Assembly (NCBI RefSeq): GCF_007301515.1
Contig: NZ_CP041666.1
Location: forward strand, 806,001-870,000
Direction: 5' to 3'
DNA length: 64,000 nucleotides
From: Radiobacillus deserti
GTDB lineage: Bacteria; Bacillota; Bacilli; Bacillales; Amphibacillaceae
The notes under the pieces are model-generated. The model saw nothing but the letters and a program-made list of their open reading frames with translations. It was not told where the DNA came from and did not search any database. Position 1 is the first letter of the stretch. Every line of letters starts with the position of its first letter. Made by a program: the position numbers and the translations under genes. Below, piece after piece: positions 31,886 to 39,625 of this stretch.

Positions 31886-33574
31886 ATGAAACGGAAATGG
31901 GTTTATATTACGCTATCCGCAATGGTCTCTACATCTTTTTTAACAACGACAGACAATCAAGTAGAAGCAAGTAGAAAAACAGGCTCCACGATTGAAAAGT
32001 CGGAGATGAAGCAAACACAAGAAAATAGATTTTCACACTTTGGCTGGGGAACACCAGGGCCGACTTCTCCTATCTTACATCCTGGTTCTATCATAGGTGC
32101 TGGCATGATAGCAAAGCCACTGAAGGAAATCGATTCGGTGATGACGGACATGATTAAAGAGGACGTTATGCCAGGCGCCGTGACCTTTGTCGCGCGTAGA
32201 GGACATATTGTACAGCACGAAGCCTATGGGGATGCCGTTCTTTATAAGAATGATGAAGGAGAAAAAGTGGACAATCCTATTGAAATGAAAAAGGATACTA
32301 TTTTTGATGTGGCTTCTTTGAGTAAAATCTTTACGACAATTGCAGCGATGAAGTTATATGAGGATGGAAAATTTGAACTAGATGATCCAGTAGCGGAATA
32401 TATTCCGGAATTTGCGGAAAATGGCAAAGAGGATGTAACCATCCGTCAATTGATGACGCACACATCCGGTTTCAAAGCGTGGGTGTCGTTGTACACGATT
32501 GGCGAGAACAAGCAGGATCGAATTGATTATGTGCTGCAGTATCCTCTCGATAATGAACCAGGCTCCACGTACACCTATAGTGACTTAAATATGATTACTT
32601 TAGGTGTATTGATTGAGCGGCTCTCCGGTATGAGTCTGGATCAGTTTGTAAAAGAAGAAATAACCGATCCTCTCCACATGAAGGACACCATGTATAATCC
32701 CTCCGCAAAGTATAAGCACCGCATTGCAGCAACCGAGTACCAGACTTGGACCAATCGTGGGCTAGTATGGGGAGAGGTTCATGATGAAAATGCTTGGTCG
32801 CTTGGTGGTGTAGCTGGACATGCTGGTGTCTTTTCGACAGCAAGCGATTTAGCAAAGCTAGGTCATATGATTATCAATGACGGGCGCTACGGCAAGACTA
32901 GAATTCTGAAGCCTGAAACCGTCGAGCTTCTCGTAGAAAATCAAATCCCTGAGTTTCCTGGCGATGAGCATGGGCTAGGCTGGGAAGTTGGACAAGGCTG
33001 GTATATGGATGCCCTGTCTGGAGCTTCTACAGTTGGTCACACTGGATACACGGGAACTTCGATTGTCATTGATCGAAGCAATGATACCGTTGCGATCTTG
33101 CTGACGAATCGCGTTCATCCAACGAGAGAGACTGTGTCTACGAACCCAGCAAGAAGACAATTCGCTAGACAGGTAGCAGATGCGATTCCTGTGGATGTTC
33201 CGTTTTGGAAGAAGACTTGGTTCTCTGGCTATGGAGACGGAGCAGACAAGCAGCTCGTTGCAGAAGTGAATGTGAAAAAAGCTAGTACACTGTCCTTTGA
33301 TACGTGGTATCGAATAGAGCCTGGCTATGACTTCGGAAGGATTCAAGTCTCTAGTGACGGAGAGTCATGGTCTACCGTTGGGGAGTCCTATACAGGATTC
33401 AGTAATGGCTGGGTTGACCAGGAAGTGACAATCCCACATGGATCAAAATTTGTGCGTTTTACTTACGAGACAGATTCTTCTACAAATGGGCGAGGCTGGT
33501 ACGTGTCCGATGTGAAGTTGAATCATCATAAATTGAACTTCTCAAGTGAGGAATGGTCGATTAGAAATTACTAA
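31886..33574 (+). CDS. Secreted serine hydrolase (beta-lactamase/PBP4*-like) with C-terminal beta domain
   Basis: 562 residues with an N-terminal signal-like segment (WVYITLSAMVSTSFLTTT). The class-C beta-lactamase/DD-peptidase-like domain has SLSK (in FDVASLSKIFTT) as the nucleophile motif, YSDLN in place of YxN, and GHTGYTG as the third motif. From about residue 450 a separate beta-sandwich-like domain follows (ASTLSFDTWYRIEPGYDFGRIQVSSDGESW ... GRGWYVSDVKL), similar to the carbohydrate/receptor-binding modules of secreted peptidases. Substrate probably a cell-wall muropeptide or ester. The AAAGGAGGAAGAGG site is strong. Confidence 0.8.
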   Translation: MKRKWVYITLSAMVSTSFLTTTDNQVEASRKTGSTIEKSEMKQTQENRFSHFGWGTPGPTSPILHPGSIIGAGMIAKPLKEIDSVMTDMIKEDVMPGAVTFVARRGHIVQHEAYGDAVLYKNDEGEKVDNPIEMKKDTIFDVASLSKIFTTIAAMKLYEDGKFELDDPVAEYIPEFAENGKEDVTIRQLMTHTSGFKAWVSLYTIGENKQDRIDYVLQYPLDNEPGSTYTYSDLNMITLGVLIERLSGMSLDQFVKEEITDPLHMKDTMYNPSAKYKHRIAATEYQTWTNRGLVWGEVHDENAWSLGGVAGHAGVFSTASDLAKLGHMIINDGRYGKTRILKPETVELLVENQIPEFPGDEHGLGWEVGQGWYMDALSGASTVGHTGYTGTSIVIDRSNDTVAILLTNRVHPTRETVSTNPARRQFARQVADAIPVDVPFWKKTWFSGYGDGADKQLVAEVNVKKASTLSFDTWYRIEPGYDFGRIQVSSDGESWSTVGESYTGFSNGWVDQEVTIPHGSKFVRFTYETDSSTNGRGWYVSDVKLNHHKLNFSSEEWSIRNY

Positions 33575-33618
33575 TGGAAGAGAACCTTATGATAAAATAA
33601 AAGCATACAGCAATCCAG

Positions 33619-33650
33619 AGAGTGTTACTCACGAGTAACACTCTTTTTTT
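33619..33650 (+). terminator. Rho-independent terminator
   Basis: AGAGTGTTACT and AGTAACACTCT form a perfect 11-bp stem with a 4-base loop, followed by TTTTTT. Confidence 0.93.
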
Positions 33651-33757
33651 GTACAAAAGTACGTATTGGTAACGGTGAGGACATAGTTATTTAAAAAGTA
33701 TCGAACAAAATGGCCGTATGGGAGGTCTAATAGGCAAATGGGGAAAAGGAGGGTTCT

Positions 33758-34285
33758 ATGGAAACAGTCAGACGTGCGATGAACGGAGATGACGAGGCGT
33801 TTTATAGTCTAATCCAAGAGAATAAGTCCACGCTATACCGAACTGCTTTTGCGTACACAAAGAATGAACATGATGCGATAGATATTGTACAGGAAGCGGT
33901 GTATAAGGCGTACATTTCTCTAGGAAAGCTTAAAGAACCAGATTACTTCCACACATGGTTAACTAGAATCTTAATCAACTGTGCCATAGATTTTTTACGA
34001 AAGAAAAAACGAGTAATCCCATTCGATGAGCCATTGCCTGAATCTGTCACTTCCAACGGGGTGCTCGAACAGAAACCGGTGGAGGATACGATGGATTTAC
34101 TACAAGCGGTTGCGAACTTAAACGAGAAGTATAAGACCGTAATTATTCTAAAATATTATCGGGATTTACCTTTAAAGCAAATAGCAGAGATATTGGATTG
34201 TCCAATTGGTACGGTGAAATCACGTTTAAACATGGCGTTGAAGAAGCTACGTATTAACTTAGAGGAGGATTGGGTCTATGAGTGA
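33758..34285 (+). CDS. ECF-type RNA polymerase sigma factor
   Basis: 175 residues. Region 2 is FYSLIQENKSTLYRTAFAYTKNEHDAIDIVQEAVYKAYISLGKLKEPDYFHTWLTRILINCAIDFLRKKKR. Region 4 is LNEKYKTVIILKYYRDLPLKQIAEILDCPIGTVKSRLNMALKKLR. This is the full two-domain layout of SigV/SigW-like ECF factors. ATG 33758 has AAAAGGAGGG upstream. It overlaps the following gene by 8 bases, the usual arrangement with its anti-sigma factor. Confidence 0.92.
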   Translation: METVRRAMNGDDEAFYSLIQENKSTLYRTAFAYTKNEHDAIDIVQEAVYKAYISLGKLKEPDYFHTWLTRILINCAIDFLRKKKRVIPFDEPLPESVTSNGVLEQKPVEDTMDLLQAVANLNEKYKTVIILKYYRDLPLKQIAEILDCPIGTVKSRLNMALKKLRINLEEDWVYE

Positions 34286-35069
34286 AGAATTGCAAAGGTG
34301 GAAAACGGATTTAGAGCAGATTGCTATACCTAGTGAGCTCGATGCTGCCATCGAACAAGCTATGTATAAGGGGAAAGTAGAGAAAACAGAAAAGACTTTT
34401 AAAAAGTCTAGAATCAGTAAATGGAAACAATGGGCGTCTATTGCCGTCGCCAGTGTTGTCTTGATAACCGGGTTAGTCTTCTCCTTATCTCCTGAAACGA
34501 GAGCATGGGGAAATGAAAAGCTCGAGCAGATTACACATCTATGGAAAATAGTGGCCACAGAAGATGGCTATGAAGTACAGAAGGAAGAACGAACCTATCT
34601 GTCTAGTGAGCTCCCAACAACTAAAATAGGAAATGTCGAGGAGGTAGAGAAAGAGGTAGGATTTCCAATTACACTTCCTTCCTATGTCCCATCAGGTTCT
34701 TATTTATCAGAAGACAAGATACAAGTTATTGATGGAAGAATGGTATATGTAAGTTATAGAGTCGACCCTTTGAATAATGCTTTCCTTGCGGATGATGAGC
34801 GCAGCTGGGCTTTGTATGTAGAAAAAAATCCTAATCTGGAAATGATAAAGAAGCAATATCATGTGGAAACTATTAAGATAAAAAATACAGAAGCATTAGT
34901 GGTGACCAAACCAGTATTGGAAGGACATGTAACAGATGAAGACAAACCTAAAATAACAAAAACAAATAAATATATAATCATAAACGATGAAGGTGTTTTT
35001 TACACGATTGTCGGTTTAAAAATGGATTATCAAATCAAGGTTGCAGAATCGATATTGGAAGAGGGATAG
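34278..35069 (+). CDS. Membrane-anchored anti-sigma factor-like protein (DUF4367-like)
   Basis: 263 residues: a cytoplasmic N-terminus, one membrane segment (about 54-72, WASIAVASVVLITGLVFSL) and an extracytoplasmic domain. The latter contains KEVGFPITLPSYVPSGSYLSEDKIQVIDG, the typical DUF4367 start. Overlap with the sigma gene and topology support an anti-sigma role that releases the sigma factor on an envelope signal. A terminator follows. Confidence 0.78.
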   Translation: MSEELQRWKTDLEQIAIPSELDAAIEQAMYKGKVEKTEKTFKKSRISKWKQWASIAVASVVLITGLVFSLSPETRAWGNEKLEQITHLWKIVATEDGYEVQKEERTYLSSELPTTKIGNVEEVEKEVGFPITLPSYVPSGSYLSEDKIQVIDGRMVYVSYRVDPLNNAFLADDERSWALYVEKNPNLEMIKKQYHVETIKIKNTEALVVTKPVLEGHVTDEDKPKITKTNKYIIINDEGVFYTIVGLKMDYQIKVAESILEEG

Positions 35070-35074
35070 CATCC

Positions 35075-35112
35075 AAACTCCTTACTGGTTTTTACACCGG
35101 TAAGGAGTTTTA
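35075..35112 (+). terminator. Rho-independent terminator
   Basis: AAACTCCTTAC and GTAAGGAGTTT arms, with inner GGT/ACC pairing, then a short T/A tract. Confidence 0.85.
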
Positions 35113-35178
35113 TATTACGTAAAGCCGAAGGATTGATTATGCTACAATGGATTCAAAAGTGACGAAAGGAATGTAGAC

Positions 35179-35502
35179 ATGCCAGTCTATCAAAAATTAG
35201 TTCGAGACTGTATCCCCAAAATCATTGAACAATCGGGAAAAGCATATAAGATAGAACGTCTGGATGAAAAAGAGTACACACTAGCGCTTCAAAAAAAGCT
35301 ACAAGAAGAAGTAAAGGAGTATTTAGAAGCGGAGCATGATGCGCATGGCTTAGAAGAATTAGCAGACATCCTTGAATTGTTGCATGGGCTGGCCAAAACG
35401 CATGATGCCACGATTGAAAGAGTGGAAGAGATTCGTCAGGAAAAAGCTAGAAGTCGCGGTAGCTTTGATGAACGGATTTTTCTTATTGAGGTTGAGGATT
35501 AA
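35179..35502 (+). CDS. MazG/HisE-like nucleoside phosphate pyrophosphohydrolase
   Basis: 107 residues. YQKLVRDCIPKII is the conserved start of the phosphoribosyl-ATP-pyrophosphatase-like family. QKKLQEEVKEYLEAE and GLEELADILELLHGLA supply the EExxE and ExxD metal-binding helices. The end, QEKARSRGSFDERIFLIEVE, is family-typical. Expected role: hydrolysis of non-canonical or damaged nucleotides in the cytoplasm. Single gene, GAAAGGAATG ribosome site. Confidence 0.85.
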   Translation: MPVYQKLVRDCIPKIIEQSGKAYKIERLDEKEYTLALQKKLQEEVKEYLEAEHDAHGLEELADILELLHGLAKTHDATIERVEEIRQEKARSRGSFDERIFLIEVED

Positions 35503-35563
35503 AGCAAACGAAGCTTTTGTTTGATTTATTTTTTAAAAGATATAGAAGAAATGAAACAAAAAA

Positions 35564-35591
35564 ATAGGAATCCACCTATTAGGATTCCTAT
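35564..35591 (-). terminator. Terminator of the PadR/HAAS/membrane operon
   Basis: ATAGGAATCC and GGATTCCTAT make a perfect 10-bp stem. On the minus strand it is followed by TTTTTTGTTT, just past the gene ending at 35602. Confidence 0.85.
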
Positions 35592-35601
35592 CATGATTAA
35601 A

Positions 35602-36222
35602 CTACCGAGCGAAATGATACATACTCAATGGCCACCACAACGTACCAAAAATCGGATACACCGCCCATATTTCATTAGGGGTCGTCATTGCATTTACGGT
35701 AACAAAAAATACAGCGATTAAAATACTAGCATGAATAGAGAATTTCTTAAACGTTCTTCTGCGTGCATGATAAATGGATAGTGGCCACCATAATACGACA
35801 AACGCTGGGAAGATTGCCCACGGAAAACCTGGTGCCAGGAAAACATTTAGCACGACGTAATAGATGATAATGCTAGAGCTTCCTAGTATGGCAACGGATA
35901 AATGTCCAGCTCGCTTACCAAGTGATGTAAGAATTGGCCACCATAAGATAGGGAAAACGGCGTATAAGAACCATGGGTATTTCGGTGTTTCTAGGTAATT
36001 TTGGATGACAAGAAATGCAATGATCAGAAGACTATGCAAGAATGCGAGCTTTGCATGGTTTCTTTGTTTGGATGCGTACACAGAAACTGGCCAAAAAAGG
36101 AGCGCGAAGCACGGGTAAATGAACCAGTGGTAATTTGGACTTGTAAGATAATTAACTAAAAGGATGAAAATAATCGTCATCAAGCTTCCTGCGACAGCAA
36201 ACGCTACATCATACTTTTTCAT
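35602..36222 (-). CDS. Membrane protein with four repeated P..W..YP.F..LWWP units
   Basis: 206 residues from ATG 36222 (AGGAGGCG upstream). Four similar two-helix units are visible. Each ends with a Pro-containing loop and Trp/Pro-rich helix: NYHWFIYPCFALLFWPVSVY, KYPWFLYAVFPILWWPI, GFPWAIFPAFVVLWWPLSIY and NEIWAVYPIFGTLWWPLSMY. The end of the upstream gene carries a fifth copy of this unit. The protein therefore arose by internal duplication of a two-helix hairpin. Function unknown; located in the cytoplasmic membrane under a PadR regulator. Confidence 0.65.
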   Translation of the reverse strand: MKKYDVAFAVAGSLMTIIFILLVNYLTSPNYHWFIYPCFALLFWPVSVYASKQRNHAKLAFLHSLLIIAFLVIQNYLETPKYPWFLYAVFPILWWPILTSLGKRAGHLSVAILGSSSIIIYYVVLNVFLAPGFPWAIFPAFVVLWWPLSIYHARRRTFKKFSIHASILIAVFFVTVNAMTTPNEIWAVYPIFGTLWWPLSMYHFAR

Positions 36223-36233
36223 AGTCACGCCTC

Positions 36234-36641
36234 CTATTTCGTTCTTAACCAAGAGAAATAAGTAGATAGCGGCCACCATAAAACGCCGAATGTTGGATAG
36301 ACGAACCAGATTTCATCTGGTGAATAGTAAAAGTTGATGAAGACTAGGAGTCCGATGATTAAGACACTTCCCCAAATGGAGTACATAAGATTGATTTTTT
36401 TAGTATCTTTGGATGCTTGTTCAGGTTCAGCCATTGCGCCCATTTCTTGTTTTAAATCATCTAAATCACCAAAATCGACAATCGCTTTATTAATCGCATC
36501 TTCTTCTGATTTTCCTTGTGCCATTAAATCAATCACTTTTTCTTCTAGGTTTTCTAATACTTCCTGCTTCATCGCATTATTTTCTTCCGTAACTGGCATC
36601 TTGCTAAACAAATGATCGACATGCTGCTTTAATTTTTTCAT
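36234..36641 (-). CDS. HAAS/DUF1700-type N-terminal domain protein with two membrane helices
   Basis: 135 residues. The N-terminal helical domain (MKQEVLENLEEKVIDLMAQGKSEEDAINKAIVDFGDLDDLKQEM) is the HAAS signature usually found downstream of PadR regulators. Two membrane segments follow (SIWGSVLIIGLLVFINF and IWFVYPTFGVLWWPLSTYF), the second matching the repeat of the next gene. Its start overlaps the PadR gene by 4 bases. It probably relays PadR-controlled output to the membrane. Confidence 0.75.
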   Translation of the reverse strand: MKKLKQHVDHLFSKMPVTEENNAMKQEVLENLEEKVIDLMAQGKSEEDAINKAIVDFGDLDDLKQEMGAMAEPEQASKDTKKINLMYSIWGSVLIIGLLVFINFYYSPDEIWFVYPTFGVLWWPLSTYFSWLRTK

Positions 36642-36967
36642 GATAATCCCTCCATAAATAGGTCAATAATTTCCTTCGTTTCTTTCCATTCCTTTACCGA
36701 TTCTCTAAGATAAGCCTTTCCAAGAGTCGTGATTCGGTAATATTTTCGTTTTCCACCTTGTGTAAAATCCCCGACGTAGGATTCGATAAGTTCCTTTTTT
36801 TGAAGGCGCTGAAACACTGCATAAAGGGTGGCTTCTTTAATTTGAAATCGGTCTTCCGTTCGAATACTTATCTCCTTGGAGATTTCATAGCCGTAGCGGT
36901 CTTGCTCGAACACAAGACGTAGAATAATCGATTCCAAATGGCCGCGAATAATATCGCTTCTAATCAT
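36638..36967 (-). CDS. PadR family transcriptional regulator
   Basis: 109 residues: an N-terminal winged helix (GHLESIILRLVFEQDRYGYEISKEISIRTEDRFQIKEATLYAVFQRLQKKELIESYVGDFTQGGKRKYYRITTLGKAYL) with the diagnostic ATLY..LQRLE-like recognition helix and K[RY]YYxIT wing. The short C-terminal helix is typical of subfamily 2. First gene of a three-gene minus-strand operon it probably represses. Confidence 0.9.
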   Translation of the reverse strand: MIRSDIIRGHLESIILRLVFEQDRYGYEISKEISIRTEDRFQIKEATLYAVFQRLQKKELIESYVGDFTQGGKRKYYRITTLGKAYLRESVKEWKETKEIIDLFMEGLS

Positions 36968-37154
36968 GCTGTCACTCCTTGTTCTTCGATTGTTCTATCT
37001 GATAGAGTAATCTTAACGGAAATTACTCTATGTGTCAAAGTAATTTTGGGTTTAAAAAAAGAATTTACCTTCTGGTTACTTTTCCCTCCTTAGTCTTAGC
37101 GGGGATGCACCATGGAAGATGAAAATGCAAATGTTGGTCCGATACAATAGGGGA

Positions 37155-37184
37155 AGAGCATATGTAATTAATTACATATGCTCT
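37155..37184. repeat. Perfect 30-bp palindrome
   Basis: Fifteen bases followed at once by their exact reverse complement, with no loop (arms AGAGCATATGTAATT). It lies between the PadR gene and the end of the sigma/anti-sigma operon. As RNA it could form a long hairpin ending the minus-strand operon, but no T-run follows on either side. Confidence 0.6.
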
Positions 37185-37286
37185 ATTTATAGGAAAACGT
37201 TCATAAGCATAAAGGAATGATGTCTTCTTTTCGTTAGTGGATAACTTCAAACCTCTATATTAGGTTTACTGCTAGGATTCTTTCAA

Positions 37287-37961
37287 TCATTTGTACATGG
37301 AGTTTACCAGGTTTATAGCAGATTCTTTCTCATACGTTCCGTTTGTATTTACGATCATGACTTCATAAAATGTCCCTGCGTCCTTCCATTGAATGCGAAA
37401 CATCGGACCATCTTCCAAGAGATCTGCTTGTAACCCGTTGGTTAGAGTGATCGTTTCTTCGTCTTTTGATGTTTGATTACTTGCGCCATTAGGATATATC
37501 GAGTAATGAATTGTCCAACGAGGGTTTATATTATCAAATAAGAATTCAATGACACTAATTTGATCAGATGTAGGATCGTTCATTTCAGGGTAGGATTCAA
37601 TGGACATCTCAATTTTTCCGGGTTCTGAACTAAAGTCGCTTGTTTTCGGTAGAACCAATATATCTTGTATGTCTTCAGGGAAAAGTATAATCTTCTCTTT
37701 TACCTCACTAGGATAGTTTTCAGTAACTTCATCTAATGAAGTGCGGTTATCCAAAAATCTTCCTTGAAGTTGAAAGAATAGAAATATACCTACTCCTAGC
37801 AGTAACATGGCTGTTAGAGATTTTGGTATCCAATTTCTTGCTGATTGTTTTTGCTGATTAGCATGGTTCCAAAATGTATCACGGTCTTGCTTCGTAACTA
37901 GAGGCTTCTTTCCGATATACTCATCTAATTCGGATTTGAATTCTTTCTCAAAATAACTCAA
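37287..37961 (-). CDS. Anti-sigma factor-like membrane protein
   Basis: 224 residues: an acidic/basic cytoplasmic N-terminus (SYFEKEFKSELDEYIGKKPLVTKQDRDTFW), one membrane helix (about 44-64, SLTAMLLLGVGIFLFFQLQG) and an extracytoplasmic domain of about 155 residues. It overlaps the ECF sigma gene by 14 bases. No named family was recognised; the anti-sigma role comes from position and topology. Confidence 0.65.
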   Translation of the reverse strand: MSYFEKEFKSELDEYIGKKPLVTKQDRDTFWNHANQQKQSARNWIPKSLTAMLLLGVGIFLFFQLQGRFLDNRTSLDEVTENYPSEVKEKIILFPEDIQDILVLPKTSDFSSEPGKIEMSIESYPEMNDPTSDQISVIEFLFDNINPRWTIHYSIYPNGASNQTSKDEETITLTNGLQADLLEDGPMFRIQWKDAGTFYEVMIVNTNGTYEKESAINLVNSMYK

Positions 37962-38478
37962 GATATTGACCTCCTAACTTACCTTTTAATTTCTCTTTCG
38001 CACGCATGATTCTTGTTTTTACTGTTGATTCTTTCACTTGCAAGGTTTTACTAATTTCTTTAATACTTAAATCACGGTAGTATCTTAAGACAATGACCTC
38101 TCTGTACTTAATTGGTAAGGATAATATGGAATGAAGGATAACATTCCTTTTTTCTTTTTCCATCAGTACTTGTTCCGATGTTTGTGTGCTTGAACGTACT
38201 GTCCATGTTAAAGAACGAATTTTTCGTATGGGAGAACGTAAGTAATCTTTGGACTTATTAATAGCAATCCGCATTAACCATGTCTTTAAAGAAGAATCTC
38301 CCTTAAAATGGTCTAGATTGTTGTACACTTTCAGTAAAAAATCTTGAAAGATATCATCCGTATCTGCGTAATTTTTAACATAAGTAAAAATTACTCTCTT
38401 AATTGCTTCCCCGTGGTCATCGATAATGTTTTCTATTAATTCTTCCTTTGATTGACCGTTTAACAAATGTTGCTCCAA
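37948..38478 (-). CDS. ECF-type RNA polymerase sigma factor
   Basis: 176 residues. Region 2: GEAIKRVIFTYVKNYADTDDIFQDFLLKVYNNLDHFKGDSSLKTWLMRIAINKSKDYLRS. Region 4: LPIKYREVIVLRYYRDLSIKEISKTLQVKESTVKTRIMRAKEKLK. Start ATG 38478 is preceded by AAAAGGCGG on the minus strand. Cotranscribed with the downstream anti-sigma-like gene. It is the second ECF pair in 5 kb. Confidence 0.9.
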   Translation of the reverse strand: MEQHLLNGQSKEELIENIIDDHGEAIKRVIFTYVKNYADTDDIFQDFLLKVYNNLDHFKGDSSLKTWLMRIAINKSKDYLRSPIRKIRSLTWTVRSSTQTSEQVLMEKEKRNVILHSILSLPIKYREVIVLRYYRDLSIKEISKTLQVKESTVKTRIMRAKEKLKGKLGGQYLELF

Positions 38479-38764
38479 TTTATATCACCGCCTTTTTTCC
38501 TTTTGACGAGCGAAAGATAAAAAAAGTCCCATAAATATATTTTTTAATGCTAGTTCTATTTTTAGGGAGTTTTGTCTTTCATATTTTTAATTGGATTTAC
38601 CGAAGTAGTAGTCTCACTGTTTTCTAAAATATGGTGTGTTATGGCATATAAAAAGCATTGTAGACTTTTTGTTAGAATGTGGATATACGTAATTTACGAG
38701 TCAGGATTGCTCAATAATGAAATATGTAATGATGGATACTAATAGTAACGAAAGTAGGGGGAAT

Positions 38765-38893
38765 ATGAAAAGATTAGTAATTATGACTATTGGAAAAACA
38801 CATAGTGGAAAAACTACATTTGCCAAAGCATTGGAGCAAGTATTGAATAATGAATTAGTTGTCGGCCTATTTGAAGCTAAAGGTTGTGTTTGA
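38765..38893 (+). pseudogene. Truncated P-loop kinase-like fragment
   Basis: 42 codons with a strong AGGGGG site, reading MKRLVIMTIGKTHSGKTTFAK and then a stop after EAKGCV. The Walker A motif (GKTHSGKTT) is intact, but everything beyond the first beta-alpha unit is missing, so it cannot be a working kinase. Likely the 5' stump of an AAA/uridine-kinase-like gene. The surrounding 38479-38764 and 38894-38930 show no other gene. Confidence 0.5.
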
Positions 38894-38950
38894 AAGTTTA
38901 AGCCAATAATATATATACGTACCTTCTAAATTAATGGCTTGATTCTCTTT

Positions 38951-39245
38951 TTATATTCTCTTCTTCCAAACATAAATAACTGCGCCTTGCACAATAAAAA
39001 TCAAGCCAACGAGCACCCAACATACAATCTCGATACGTTTCAAACGATAGCTCTTGGATGTAATTGTGATAGGACTCGGTCAAAAGATATCCGATTGGGA
39101 AAACGGGGAAGGAATATAAAAGAGCCATATAAGAGATTTGTCGTCCACGTTCATCTTTTCCTTCTGACCCCCATAGGAATTTCAATGAAATAAATAAACA
39201 AACGAGATAGACCGGTGTCAAAAGTAAACCAATCGTATAAATCAT
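38951..39245 (-). pseudogene. Small membrane protein partner of the XRE regulator, frameshifted
   Basis: The first part (TIGLLLTPVYLVCLFISLKFLWGSEGKDERGRQISYMALLYSFPVFPIGYLL) is a two-helix membrane protein with a KDERG loop, as often found after small XRE regulators. From about 39070 the open frame becomes polar and Cys/Arg-rich. A neighbouring frame then gives a third helix, RIEIVCWVLVGLIFIVQGAV, and IYVWKKRI with a stop at 38951. That hydrophobic ending is the expected one, so a one- or two-base frameshift (or sequence error) separates the halves. As written, a 104-residue product ends at 38931. Confidence 0.6.
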
Positions 39246-39246
39246 G

Positions 39247-39477
39247 TTATTCCTCCTCTTTTACACTGTATTGAAACACATCATTTATATCTACATCGAA
39301 TAAACGAGCAATTTCAAAGGCTAACTTCAAGGATGGATTATACCGATTATTTTCGATGGAGATAATGGTTTGACGGCTTACACCGATGAGATCGGCTACG
39401 TGTTTCTGTGACCACTTTTTCTCTGCACGAAGGACTGCGAGACGACTTTCCAGATATCCGGATTCCTTAAATCCCAA
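39247..39477 (-). CDS. Small XRE-type HTH regulator
   Basis: 76 residues, essentially one HTH domain: LAVLRAEKKWSQKHVADLIGVSRQTIISIENNRYNPSLKLAFEIARLFDVDINDVFQ, the classic YozG/xre-like signature. GGGAGGGTTCC precedes the start. It is one base from the membrane-protein gene downstream and probably regulates the pair. Confidence 0.9.
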   Translation of the reverse strand: MGFKESGYLESRLAVLRAEKKWSQKHVADLIGVSRQTIISIENNRYNPSLKLAFEIARLFDVDINDVFQYSVKEEE

Positions 39478-39625
39478 ATGGAACCCTCCCTTTATTTGGA
39501 ATTCACTATGCGTTAACTGTAATATATTTTTGACTATTAGTAAACTATTTTTAACATAAGGTTAGAAATAATTTACTTAAGTGCGTAAAAGAGGGCAACC
39601 CATTTTTGGATTACCCTGTAGAAAC

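Noticed and set aside
35521..35721. Plus-strand open frame after the MazG-like gene
   Set aside because: It runs through the terminator hairpin and antisense to the repeated membrane-protein gene, with no ribosome site.
37155..37184. Treating the 30-bp palindrome as a phage attachment site
   Set aside because: No integrase or tRNA gene is near, and no second copy was seen at a plausible element boundary.
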